In this document: positions 1-8,205 of the stretch, in pieces | Numbering within the stretch: the first letter of the stretch is position 1 | How the letters are laid out: each line of letters begins with the position of its first letter | Source: Alphaproteobacteria bacterium | GTDB lineage: Bacteria > Pseudomonadota > Alphaproteobacteria > CACIAM-22H2 | DNA: 64,000 nucleotides | Assembly: GCA_016124335.1 (NCBI GenBank) | Contig: WGNX01000003.1 | Location: forward strand, 376,690-440,689 | Direction: 5' to 3' | Notes under the pieces: model-generated | What the model was told of the DNA's origin: nothing | Seen by the model: only the letters and a program-made list of their open reading frames with translations | Database searches by the model: none | Position numbers and translations under genes: made by a program

Positions 1-459
1 TCCCATCAGGTCGAACTCGCTGCCGCCCACGAGATCCCGGAAATATTCGTTCATCCAGAGGATCGTCCCGTCGACCGGATCGACGACCGTCACCGCGACC
101 GGCAAGGCATCGAGGATTTCGGCAAGCCGCGCGTCTTCGGCTTCCGGATCGGCATCCGCCTGCCCGGACAGGGCGATCGCGAAAGTTCCGTCGCCCAGCG
201 CGACGATGTTGGCCGGCGCATGCAGGGGACTTCCGAACAAGGCGGTCCCGATCCGGATTTCGGCGCCGACGGCAAGGCCGCCGATCGCGGTCCGGATGTC
301 CGACGGCACGCCGTCGGGAAATACCGGCGCACCGACCCCCGCCCGGTCGAATTTAGTGAAAAAATCTCTATCGGCCCAAACCAGACGCGCGTCGGAGAGA
401 TCACCCGACGATGCACGTATCACCGCGAAATTATTCGATTTATTGGGTGTTTCGGGCAC
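1..459 (-). CDS. PAS-domain signalling protein (C-terminus off the left edge)
   Basis: The frame is open from a stop at 496-498 to the window edge. I place the start at a GTG (457-459) because GGAGAGG lies 9 bases upstream; there is no ATG at this end. The first ~100 residues (VPETPNKSNNFAVIRASS...) look like a degenerate PAS-like sensory region. From about residue 114 a second PAS fold begins (ILDALPVAVTVVDP, then ILWMNEYFRDLVG). The output domain, perhaps a histidine kinase, lies outside the window. The gene is 69 bases downstream of cheW on the same strand, so it may feed into or be co-expressed with the chemotaxis operon. PAS assignment is from motif recognition; the output is unknown. 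Confidence 0.6.
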   Translation of the reverse strand, partial: MPETPNKSNNFAVIRASSGDLSDARLVWADRDFFTKFDRAGVGAPVFPDGVPSDIRTAIGGLAVGAEIRIGTALFGSPLHAPANIVALGDGTFAIALSGQADADPEAEDARLAEILDALPVAVTVVDPVDGTILWMNEYFRDLVGGSEFDLMG

Positions 460-528
460 CTTGCCGGTCCTCTCCGCCCAAGCGAAGAGGAAAGTTTAGC
501 GCCCGCAACCCCCCAAGCCAAGAACGCG

Positions 529-1038
529 CTAGGCGGCTTCCGCGGCCCCGGCCCCGCGCTTGATGTTGAGCAGGCGGCTCACTTCCAGGACAACCAGCAG
601 TTTGCCCTTGAGCCGGTAGATCCCGCCCGACACTTCGCGCCAGCGCGGGTCGAGCGTGTTGGGATTGCGCTCGTAGCTGTCGGCCGATAGCGAGAGCACC
701 TCGCCGACATTGTCGACCATCAGCGCGTAAAGCTCGCCCTTGAAATCGACCACGACGTTCATGCCCGGCTTGTCGGCATCGCGCTTGGGGAGCCCCAGGC
801 GCCGGCGGACGTCGAATGCGGTCACGATGCGTCCGCGCAGGTTGAGCGCGCCCGCGACCTCCGGCGGCGCGAGCGGCACGCGCGTTATGCGCTGCGGCCC
901 GAGCACGTCCTGCACGGTCAGCACGGGGATGCCGAAAAGCTGGTCGGCAACCATCATCGTGACGAAATCGTTCGCGATGTCCGCTCCGGCGGCCTTGACG
1001 GCACCGGTCTGTTCGGCGGGAACGAGGGCATTGCTCAT
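529..1038 (-). CDS. cheW: Chemotaxis coupling protein CheW
   Basis: A 169-residue single-domain CheW. It would bridge the CheA kinase to chemoreceptors in the cytoplasmic signalling array. The typical CheW core is visible: FVTMMVADQLFGIPVLTVQDVL near the N-terminus, then ALNLRGRIVTAFDVRRRLGL (about 85-104), the MNVVVDFKGELYALMVDNVGEVL strand pair, and a C-terminal KGKLLVVLEVSRLLNI. The alanine-rich tails at both ends are slightly longer than in E. coli CheW. It starts 25 bases after the cheA stop on the same strand, so the two are almost certainly co-transcribed. Confidence 0.93.
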   Translation of the reverse strand: MSNALVPAEQTGAVKAAGADIANDFVTMMVADQLFGIPVLTVQDVLGPQRITRVPLAPPEVAGALNLRGRIVTAFDVRRRLGLPKRDADKPGMNVVVDFKGELYALMVDNVGEVLSLSADSYERNPNTLDPRWREVSGGIYRLKGKLLVVLEVSRLLNIKRGAGAAEAA

Positions 1039-1063
1039 CGGAAAATCTCCAGGATCGCGGCCG

Positions 1064-3754
1064 TTACTGGGCCGCAGCGACGCGCGCGCCGGCGCTCAGT
1101 TCGTTCAGCGAGGCCAGCAGGCCTTCGCGGTCGAGCTTCGGGATGAAGTCGGTGAACCCGACCCGTCGCGCCCGCTCGATATCCTGCGGATGCGTGTGCG
1201 ACGACAGGGCCAGGATCGGCGTCTCGCGGAAGCGCTCGATGCGACGCAGCGCTTCTGCAAATTCGAAACCGCTCATCCCCGGCATCTCGATGTCGGAAAC
1301 CACGATATCGAACTCGCGGCCCGCCTCGCACATCGACAGCGCCTGCGTGCCGGTGTCCGCGGTCGTGACTTCGTATCCGGCAACCGAAAGGATCGGCTGC
1401 AGGAGGTTGCGGAAGAACGGGCTGTCGTCGACCAGCAGCAGCCGGCGCGAGTGGGACTGGCCGAATGGCGAGTCCGACTTGCCGAACCAGTCGCCGAAGG
1501 CCAGCGACAGATAGTGGGCGGTATCGATCACGTCCGTCGCCTTGCCGGAAATGATCGCCGAGCCGACCATGCCGGGCCGGACGTTGTTCATTTCCACTTC
1601 CAGACGCTCCTCGACGATATCGACGATCTCGTCGACGAGCAGGCCCATGTTGCGGTTGCGGTCGGCGAAAACGAGGATCGACTGGCGGCCTTCGCTGCGG
1701 ATCGCGTAGGACGGATCGATCGTGACGAGCGGCATGAGCTTGCCGCGATACTGGAGCACCGGCTTGCCGTCGGAGAACTCGATCGTGCCGGCATCCGTCT
1801 CCTCGAGGCGGGCGATGAGCGAAAGCGGAACCGCCTTCGGCGCCTGGCCGCCCGCGCGGAAGACGAGCAGCGCGATGCGCTGGCTCTCGGTCCTCGTCCG
1901 CTCGTCGGCATGCGCCGCGGCGGCCTGTTCGCCCATGCTGGCCGATTCGCCCGACGCCGCCGCGATCCCGTTGGGATCGAGGATCATGATGACCGAGCCG
2001 TCGCCCAGGATGGTGTTGCCCGAGAACATCGAGATGTCGCGCAGGATGGGTGCCACCGGCTTGACGACGATTTCCTCGGTGTCGAACACGCGGTCGACCA
2101 TGATGCCGAAGGTGTAGGTGCCGACTTGCGTGACGACGATGAAGCTTTCCGAGGCGTCGACGCCGCGATCCTCGCCGAGCCGAAGCAGGTCGTGCAGGCT
2201 GACGAGCGGCAGCAGCCGGTTGCGCAGGCGCAGGAACGGCGAGTCGTTGACGCGCTCGATCGTCGTTTCCGAGCCCGACGTCGCGCGGACGAGTTCGAGC
2301 ACGCTGATCTGCGGGATCGCAAACCGTTCGCCTGAACACTCGACCACGAGGGCCGACACGATCGCGAGCGTCAGCGGGATCTTGATGACGAAGCTCGTGC
2401 CCTTGCCGCGCTGGAACTTGAGTTCGACGGTGCCGCCGATCTTCTCGATGTTCGTGCGCACCACGTCCATGCCGACGCCGCGCCCGGAGACCGAGGTGAC
2501 GACCGCCGCGGTCGAGAAGCCGGCCTTGAAGATGAACTGCGCGACCTGCTGGTCGCTGAGACCGGCCGCTTCGGCTTCCGAGCAGACGCCGTTCTGGATC
2601 GCCTTCTGCTTGATCTTGTCGATGTTCAGGCCGCGACCGTCATCGGAAATCTCGATGATGATGTGGCCGCCTTCGTGGAACGCGTTGAGGTTCACGCGGC
2701 CGGTTTCGGGCTTGCCCGCCGCGCGACGCTCTTCGGGCCGCTCGAGGCCGTGATCGGCGCAATTGCGCACGAGATGCGTCAGCGGGTCCTTGATGAGCTC
2801 GAGAACCTGGCGGTCCAGCTCGGTGTCCTGGCCGTGCATCTGCAGGTCGATCTTCTTGCCCAGTTCGTGGCTGAGATCGCGGATCAGGCGCGGCAGCTTC
2901 GACCACGCGTTGCCGATCGGCTGCATGCGCGTCTTCATGACGCCTTCCTGCAGTTCCGATGTCACGTGGTTGAGGCGCTGGAGCGGGCCCGAGAATTCGC
3001 TGTCCTTCTGGGAGCGCAGTATCTGGAGCAGCTGGTTGCGGGTCAGGACGAGTTCGGAAACCATCGTCATCAGGTTTTCGAGCACGTCGACATTGACGCG
3101 GATCGACGATGCGGCGACCGCGGACTCGGCGACTTCGCCGCGCGCTTCCTTGGGTGCGGGCTTCGCCGCTGCCGGCGCGGGCGGAGCGGCAGGTTGTGGC
3201 GCGGGAACCGGCGGTGCCGCCGGTTTCTGCGAGGCGAGCGCGTCGGCGACGGCGGCCGTCTTGTGCGCCGGGACCGGCACGAATCCGTGTTCGTCCGGCT
3301 CGGGCTCGGCAGCCGTCGGCGCGAGCGCCTGGAGCGGCACGCTCGGTGCGGCCGTGGCGGCGGGTGCCGCAGCCGTCTTGCCGCTGGCGTAATCGTTGAG
3401 ACGCTGGATGAGGTCGGCGTCTTCGCCCTCGGGCTCGGCTTCGGTCTGCTCCAGTACCGAAAGCAGGCTCTTGATGCGGTCGAGCGACTCAAGGATGAGC
3501 GTGACGGCCTGCTCGTTCGGGATCAGCTTTCCGTCGCGGATCTGGTCGAGGAGGTTCTCGCCGGCATGCGCGACCTTTTCAAGGCGCGGCAGGCCAAGGA
3601 AGCCGCACGTGCCCTTGATCGTGTGCATGATCCGGAAAATGCTGCCGACAAGGCCGGGATCGTTGGGATTCTGCTCGAGCTTGACGATCTCGGTATCCAG
3701 CGTGCCGAGATTTTCGTTCGTCTCGGTCAGGAAGTCGCGCAGCAGATCGTCCAT
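1064..3754 (-). CDS. cheA: Hybrid chemotaxis histidine kinase CheA with C-terminal receiver
   Basis: An 896-residue CheA. Order: Hpt domain with phospho-His44 (HTIKGTCGFL), a long Ala/Pro-rich linker (~130-210) where the P2 domain would be, dimerisation helices (~217-280), HATPase (N-box HLVRNCADHGLE, G1 DDGRGL, G2 GRGVGMDVV), a CheW-like regulatory domain (~450-590), a second, more divergent CheW-like module (~630-750), and a response-regulator receiver (~770-896; phospho-acceptor near Asp821 in SDIEMPG). E. coli CheA (654 residues) lacks the receiver and second CheW-like module. GGAGAG five bases before the ATG supports the start. The receiver probably acts as an internal phosphate sink or adaptation module. 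cheW and a PAS protein follow; no cheY, cheB or cheR lies in the window. Confidence 0.93.
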   Translation of the reverse strand: MDDLLRDFLTETNENLGTLDTEIVKLEQNPNDPGLVGSIFRIMHTIKGTCGFLGLPRLEKVAHAGENLLDQIRDGKLIPNEQAVTLILESLDRIKSLLSVLEQTEAEPEGEDADLIQRLNDYASGKTAAAPAATAAPSVPLQALAPTAAEPEPDEHGFVPVPAHKTAAVADALASQKPAAPPVPAPQPAAPPAPAAAKPAPKEARGEVAESAVAASSIRVNVDVLENLMTMVSELVLTRNQLLQILRSQKDSEFSGPLQRLNHVTSELQEGVMKTRMQPIGNAWSKLPRLIRDLSHELGKKIDLQMHGQDTELDRQVLELIKDPLTHLVRNCADHGLERPEERRAAGKPETGRVNLNAFHEGGHIIIEISDDGRGLNIDKIKQKAIQNGVCSEAEAAGLSDQQVAQFIFKAGFSTAAVVTSVSGRGVGMDVVRTNIEKIGGTVELKFQRGKGTSFVIKIPLTLAIVSALVVECSGERFAIPQISVLELVRATSGSETTIERVNDSPFLRLRNRLLPLVSLHDLLRLGEDRGVDASESFIVVTQVGTYTFGIMVDRVFDTEEIVVKPVAPILRDISMFSGNTILGDGSVIMILDPNGIAAASGESASMGEQAAAAHADERTRTESQRIALLVFRAGGQAPKAVPLSLIARLEETDAGTIEFSDGKPVLQYRGKLMPLVTIDPSYAIRSEGRQSILVFADRNRNMGLLVDEIVDIVEERLEVEMNNVRPGMVGSAIISGKATDVIDTAHYLSLAFGDWFGKSDSPFGQSHSRRLLLVDDSPFFRNLLQPILSVAGYEVTTADTGTQALSMCEAGREFDIVVSDIEMPGMSGFEFAEALRRIERFRETPILALSSHTHPQDIERARRVGFTDFIPKLDREGLLASLNELSAGARVAAAQ

Positions 3755-3875
3755 TTCTCTCTCCGTCCGATGCGTCGAATTGCCTGCGGCAAGATCTCGG
3801 CGCTCATGTCCCTCACATGGCTTTTAACCTTATCGGAGTTACCGAAGTGTTTACACCCCTGACGAATCGGGCGAT

Positions 3876-5183
3876 TCACGTAATACTTTGGGACTGCGAT
3901 GAAATTTGTCCTCCGGATGCGACAATTTCGCGCACGAAGCGGATATGTAAGCGCAAATTGAAAAGCATGTCGGCATAACCGGTCGGCACCTTGAGCGCGC
4001 CAGCCTTCGATTGTAGCTCGTCAAGTTCCTCGACAAGAAGCGCGCGCCGGTTCGCGTCCACGCATTCCCGCAGGTCGGATTCAATCCTTCGAAGCGTCCT
4101 GTATTTTGAAAATATCTTCGCCCGGATCTGCCAGCGATAGGCCGGCGGCGCGATGCGGAAGAGCGGGATCATCAGCGTGACGAACGGGATCAACATGACG
4201 AGACTGCGCTCGACCAGAACCGCCGCCCAGAACGGCAGGTAGCGCGCGAGGAAATTGGGGCCACGCTCGATCAGACGCTCGGAATCCTCCTGCAACGGGA
4301 AATCCACGAAGCGCGTCGTCGGAAACGTGCCGGCCGGCGCGAATATCTGGCGCGGACCGTGGATCTCCTTTGCCGCGCGCATCAGCACCTGAACAAGTGC
4401 CGGATGCAGATCCTCGCGTGCGACCAGCTGGGCGACGGGCGCAAGGAGGATCGTTTCTTCACCGGGAATGTCGCGCGCAAGATCGAGAGCGCCCGCCGGC
4501 AGCACGATCGACGACAGGAACGGGAAAAGGTGCTTGTACGCGGCGTGCCGATCGAAGCTGTAAAGACGGAAGCCGCCCTCGGCGAGGAGATCGACAAGCG
4601 CGCCCGGTGCCTGCGCGGAAACGAAGAAGGCGGCGTCGATCTTATGGGCGCGAAGCGCTTCGAACGAGGCGTCCGTGCCGATCGGCTGCGCATCGACATC
4701 CTTCGTGACGTCCAGACCGTTCGCGCGCAAGACCTGACGGACCAGGATCTGCGTCCCCGAGCCGTCGCGGCCCACCGCGATCCGGCGCCCGCGAAGATCG
4801 TGCAGCTTTTCCACCGGCAGATTGGCCCGGATCGCAAGCCACACGGGCTCGTAGAAGATCGAACCGAGCGCCACGACGCCGGGCGAGCCTTCTTCCGAAC
4901 CGACGCCGCCCTGCATGAGCGCGACATCGATGCCGCCATTCGGATCGTTCAGCCGTCGCAGGTTCTCGACGGCACCGGCCGTCTCGATGATCTCGACCTT
5001 GATCCGGTCGCGCGCGAGGATCTCGGCGTATTTCCGGGCAAACGTCAGGTACGAGCCGCCCTGTGCGCCGGCGGCGAAGACGATCTTGTCCGGCGGCGGC
5101 GGCGCCACGTAGCGCAGCGCCACGGCAAAGCCCGCAACGACAAGGATGATGACGATGCCATAGACCTTCAGGAATTCCCGCAT
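3876..5183 (-). CDS. Membrane-tethered TAXI-family (TRAP-type) solute-binding protein
   Basis: A 435-residue protein whose ATG overlaps the P450 stop (TGATG), so translation is probably coupled. Residues ~8-28 form a hydrophobic N-terminal anchor. The periplasmic part has the TAXI signature FAAGAQGGSYLTFARKYAEIL followed by IDVALMQGG and the GRDGSGTQILVRQVL loop. Unlike simple TAXI proteins it continues into a second hydrophobic segment (LVMLIPFVTLMIPLF, ~330-345) and about 90 residues of charged, probably cytoplasmic helix. No TRAP membrane subunits (DctQ/DctM) are nearby, so it may be a ligand sensor or partner of a remote transporter. The ligand is unknown. Confidence 0.8.
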   Translation of the reverse strand: MREFLKVYGIVIILVVAGFAVALRYVAPPPPDKIVFAAGAQGGSYLTFARKYAEILARDRIKVEIIETAGAVENLRRLNDPNGGIDVALMQGGVGSEEGSPGVVALGSIFYEPVWLAIRANLPVEKLHDLRGRRIAVGRDGSGTQILVRQVLRANGLDVTKDVDAQPIGTDASFEALRAHKIDAAFFVSAQAPGALVDLLAEGGFRLYSFDRHAAYKHLFPFLSSIVLPAGALDLARDIPGEETILLAPVAQLVAREDLHPALVQVLMRAAKEIHGPRQIFAPAGTFPTTRFVDFPLQEDSERLIERGPNFLARYLPFWAAVLVERSLVMLIPFVTLMIPLFRIAPPAYRWQIRAKIFSKYRTLRRIESDLRECVDANRRALLVEELDELQSKAGALKVPTGYADMLFNLRLHIRFVREIVASGGQISSQSQSIT

Positions 5184-6418
5184 CACGCCCCGCCCGTTCC
5201 ACGCACGATATCGATCTCGAGAGAATGCACGCCGCGCACGACAAGATTGTCGGACCAACGCAGCGCCTGCGGTGCCAGCGCGACATGGGGCAACCGTTCG
5301 AGCAGTCGCGGAAAGGCCACGCGGCCCTCGAGACGGGCAAGCGGCGCACCGACGCAAAAATGGATTCCGTATCCGAATGCGAGGTTCTGGCCCGGCGTGC
5401 GCGACAGGTCGAAACGGTCGGGGTCCGCAAAGACGTCCCCGTCGCGATTGGCGGAAGCGAGCATCAGGAAAATCCGGTCGCCGGGCTCGAAGACGGCGCC
5501 CTGCCATTCCACGCACTCGCGTGCCACGCGGACCTGCGCGAGACTTGGCCCGTCCCAGCGCAGCATTTCCTCGACAGCCCCCTCGACGAAATCCGGATCG
5601 GACCGGCGAGCACGCAGCCGCGCCATTTCCGCCGGATGCGTCAGCAGCGCCCAAAGTCCGTTGCCGAGCAGATGGGTCGTCGTCTCGTGGCCCGCGAAAA
5701 GCAGAAGCACGCATGTCGCGACAAGTTCCTCGCGCGACATGCGCGCATCGCGGTCCGCCGCCCCGATCATCCAGGATGCGGCGTCCTCGCCCGGACGCGC
5801 GCGGCGCGCCTCGATCAGATCGCCGAAATAAGCCTCCATCTCGCGCGCCGCGCTTTCGGCGCGCTCGTATTTGTCGGGCGTCGCCCGCGCCGTCAGCACG
5901 AAGGCGCCAAGATCGTCCGACCATCGCTTGAGCAGGTCGACATCCTCGAGCGGAACGCCGAGCAGGTCGGCGATCACCGTCGCGGGCAGCGGATAGGCGA
6001 ACTCGCGGATGAAATCGAGGCGGCCTTCCGCCGGAAACGCGTCGATGAGGGCATCGACGCGCTTGAGAACCATCGGCGCCAGACCTTCGATCGCACGCGG
6101 ATTGAACGCCTTGTTCATCAGCGCGCGCAGGCGCGTATGGTCCGGCGGATCGACGAAGACGGCCCAGCGCGTGACCATCGCTTCGAGCCGTTCGACGCGC
6201 CCGCGCCGCTCGGCCGGCATGTGGCCGAAGAACGGGCTCATCCTGTCGGCCGACAGGCGCTGGTCTTTCAGCAGGGCACGGCAATCGGCATATCGGGTAA
6301 CGACCCATCCGCCCAGGGCGGCAGACCGGAAGATCGGCCGGCGCGCACGCGCCTCGGCAAGCGAGGGATATGGATCGGCGATGAAACCGGCGCCGGCGGG
6401 ATCCAGATCGAGCGGCAT
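5183..6418 (-). CDS. Cytochrome P450
   Basis: A 411-residue soluble bacterial class I P450. The heme-thiolate loop FGYGIHFCVGAPLARLEG gives the Cys ligand; the I-helix oxygen-activation motif AGHETTTHL and the K-helix E-x-x-R (EEMLRWDGP) are intact, so it should be a functional monooxygenase that needs an external ferredoxin/reductase, none of which is encoded here. I start at ATG 6418 (MPLDLDP), which gives normal length and begins just before the DPYPSLAEAR region; the upstream extension of the open frame is Arg-rich and unlike P450s. It is the first gene of a two-gene unit with the TAXI protein. The substrate cannot be read from sequence. Confidence 0.92.
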   Translation of the reverse strand: MPLDLDPAGAGFIADPYPSLAEARARRPIFRSAALGGWVVTRYADCRALLKDQRLSADRMSPFFGHMPAERRGRVERLEAMVTRWAVFVDPPDHTRLRALMNKAFNPRAIEGLAPMVLKRVDALIDAFPAEGRLDFIREFAYPLPATVIADLLGVPLEDVDLLKRWSDDLGAFVLTARATPDKYERAESAAREMEAYFGDLIEARRARPGEDAASWMIGAADRDARMSREELVATCVLLLFAGHETTTHLLGNGLWALLTHPAEMARLRARRSDPDFVEGAVEEMLRWDGPSLAQVRVARECVEWQGAVFEPGDRIFLMLASANRDGDVFADPDRFDLSRTPGQNLAFGYGIHFCVGAPLARLEGRVAFPRLLERLPHVALAPQALRWSDNLVVRGVHSLEIDIVRGTGGA

Positions 6419-6486
6419 GGCGGGCAAGCCTAACAAATCCGGGATGCGCCGATTGACGCAAATTCGGCGTACCTGAACACCGCCGC

Positions 6487-6515
6487 TTGACTTTTTGCAG
6501 CGCACAACGCATAAG
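6487..6515 (+). promoter_or_regulatory. Possible sigma-70 promoter for rhlE
   Basis: TTGACT (6487-6492) and CATAAG (6510-6515) with a 17-base spacer. If used, transcription would begin near 6522 and leave a leader of about 175 bases before the rhlE start. Pattern match only. Confidence 0.4.
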
Positions 6516-6697
6516 ACGGGCGCGCCGCTTCTTGCGGCCATTGGCTTCCGACACGCGTGAGCGCGATCGACACAGGATCGCGACCCGTTGGCAGCTTCAA
6601 GACGCCTCGCCCGGACACGCACGGGCGCTTCCTGAAACGGTTGGCTCCGTGACATTCGGCCCGATCCACCCCGGATCGGCGCCGTGCGAGCCTGTTT

Positions 6698-7921
6698 ATG
6701 CAAAGAAACGAGTACTCAGTGAATAACACGAACAGCCCGGCGCAAATCGCACCGGTCGCGACGATCGCCCCCGGCTTCGACACGCTTGGGCTTTCCACCC
6801 CGATCCTGAAGGCAGTTGCGGACGAAGGTTACACGACCCCGACGCCGATCCAGCTTCAGTCGATTCCCCACGTCATCACCGGCCGCGACCTTCTGGGCAT
6901 CGCGCAGACCGGCACGGGCAAGACGGCCGCCTTCGCGCTGCCGATCCTCCATCGCCTGATGGCAAACCAGCAGCGCGCCGGCAAGGGCCACTGCCGCGTT
7001 CTGGTGCTTTCGCCGACCCGCGAACTCTCCGGCCAGATCGCCGACAGCTTCCGCGCCTACGGGCGCGAACTGCCGGTCCGCGGCGCCATCGTCTACGGCG
7101 GCGTTTCGTTCGGTCCGCAGGCGCGCCAGCTCCAGAGCGGCGTCGACGTCGTCGTCGCCACGCCCGGCCGCCTGCTCGACCATCTCGGCCAGGGCACGCT
7201 GCGCCTGGACCGTACCGAGATCTTCGTTCTCGACGAGGCCGACCAGATGCTCGACCTGGGCTTCATGCGCGACATCCGCAAGATCATCGCGCTGCTCCCG
7301 GCACAACGGCAGAACCTTTTCTTCTCGGCGACCATGCCGCGCGAAATCGGCGCGCTTGCCGACGAGCTTCTGAAGGACCCGGTGCGCGTCGCCGTGACGC
7401 CCGTCGCCACGACCGCCTCGCGCGTCGAACAGAAGATCGTGTTTTGCGAAGCCGCGAAGAAGCGTCAGGTCCTCGTTGACCTGCTGCGCAATGTCGCGAC
7501 GGAGCGCACGCTCGTGTTCGCCCGCACCAAGCGCGGCGCCGACCGCATCGTGGAGCATCTCGAGCGGGCCGGCCTTCCGGCCGGCGCGATCCACGGCAAC
7601 AAGAGCCAGAGCCAGCGCGAGCGCGCGTTGGGCGCCTTCCGCGCGGGCTCGTGCCGCGTTCTCGTGGCGACCGACATCGCCGCGCGTGGCATCGACGTTG
7701 ACGCCGTGGGCCATGTGATCAATTTCGACCTGCCGAACGTGGCCGAGAGCTATGTCCACCGGATCGGCCGCACGGCGCGTGCCGGGGCGACCGGCACGGC
7801 GATTTCGCTTTGCGCGCCGGAGGAACGCGGCATGCTGCGCGATATCGAGCGCCTCATCCGCAAGCAGATCCCGCGCCTCGACGCGCCGGCAGAAGCCGCC
7901 GGCGCCCGCAAGGCCGCCTAA
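6698..7921 (+). CDS. rhlE: DEAD-box ATP-dependent RNA helicase, RhlE type
   Basis: A 407-residue cytoplasmic helicase that would unwind short RNA duplexes in ribosome assembly and RNA decay. The Q-motif region FDTLGLSTPILKAVADEGY with PTPIQ, motif I AQTGTGKT, Ia PTRELS, II DEAD, III SAT, and C-terminal ARGIDVDAV and HRIGRTARAG are all present. The tail after the helicase core is short, unlike long-tailed RhlE/DeaD proteins. The start is uncertain: ATG 6698 has no clear Shine-Dalgarno sequence, and a GTG at 6719 is an alternative. It is divergent from the P450 gene across ~280 bases. A strong hairpin follows the stop. Confidence 0.92.
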   Translation: MQRNEYSVNNTNSPAQIAPVATIAPGFDTLGLSTPILKAVADEGYTTPTPIQLQSIPHVITGRDLLGIAQTGTGKTAAFALPILHRLMANQQRAGKGHCRVLVLSPTRELSGQIADSFRAYGRELPVRGAIVYGGVSFGPQARQLQSGVDVVVATPGRLLDHLGQGTLRLDRTEIFVLDEADQMLDLGFMRDIRKIIALLPAQRQNLFFSATMPREIGALADELLKDPVRVAVTPVATTASRVEQKIVFCEAAKKRQVLVDLLRNVATERTLVFARTKRGADRIVEHLERAGLPAGAIHGNKSQSQRERALGAFRAGSCRVLVATDIAARGIDVDAVGHVINFDLPNVAESYVHRIGRTARAGATGTAISLCAPEERGMLRDIERLIRKQIPRLDAPAEAAGARKAA

Positions 7922-7938
7922 CTGCCGCTTGAGCGTCG

Positions 7939-7970
7939 GCCGCCGCCGGACCAAACTGTCCGGCGGCGGC
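7939..7970 (+). terminator. Strong GC hairpin downstream of rhlE
   Basis: A perfect 13-bp inverted repeat (7939-7951 and 7958-7970, stem GCCGCCGCCGGAC) with a 6-base loop begins 17 bases after the rhlE stop. There is no T tract after it on either strand, so it may act as a Rho-assisted or pausing terminator or protect the rhlE mRNA 3' end. Confidence 0.55.
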
Positions 7971-8013
7971 GGCGCGACGATTGCAAGCCGGTCCGCCCCA
8001 GCAGGAGGACCGG

Positions 8014-8205
8014 ATGCGACCACTCGACGAAGCGACCGCCGCGGCAACCGCACGCCTTCAGGGCGCCGAGCCGACCGACGCCGATCTGGCGCGCATGGTC
8101 GCGCTCGCGGGCCCGCCCGTGGCCGCGATCGCGCGCATTCACCTGCCGTTCGATTCCGAGCCCTCGAACCTCCAGCGCGGCCTTGTGCAGGGCAAGCGCG
8201 CATGA
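8014..8205 (+). CDS. AtzG-like (DUF4089-type) amidase small subunit
   Basis: A 63-residue protein. ATG 8014 is chosen because GGAGG sits five bases upstream. The small helical sequence (ATARLQGAEPTDADLARMVALAGPP, then HLPFDSEPSNLQRG) resembles the AtzG/DUF4089 family. AtzG is known to form a complex with the amidase AtzE (1-carboxybiuret hydrolase) and to stabilise it. Here the stop overlaps the amidase start (ATGA), as expected for stoichiometric subunits. Family call is by resemblance of sequence, size and context. Confidence 0.72.
   Translation: MRPLDEATAAATARLQGAEPTDADLARMVALAGPPVAAIARIHLPFDSEPSNLQRGLVQGKRA

Noticed and set aside
740..3862. Long plus-strand open frames opposite cheA and cheW
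   Set aside because: The minus strand carries intact, motif-complete cheA and cheW; the opposite frames have no recognisable domain or ribosome site.
3864..3877. Small hairpin at the stop of the TAXI gene as a terminator
   Set aside because: Stem of only 6 bp with a 2-base loop and no T tract.
6419..6703. Extended N-terminus of the P450
   Set aside because: The added 95 residues are Arg/Ser-rich, would cover the whole intergenic promoter region, and P450s of this class start near the chosen ATG.
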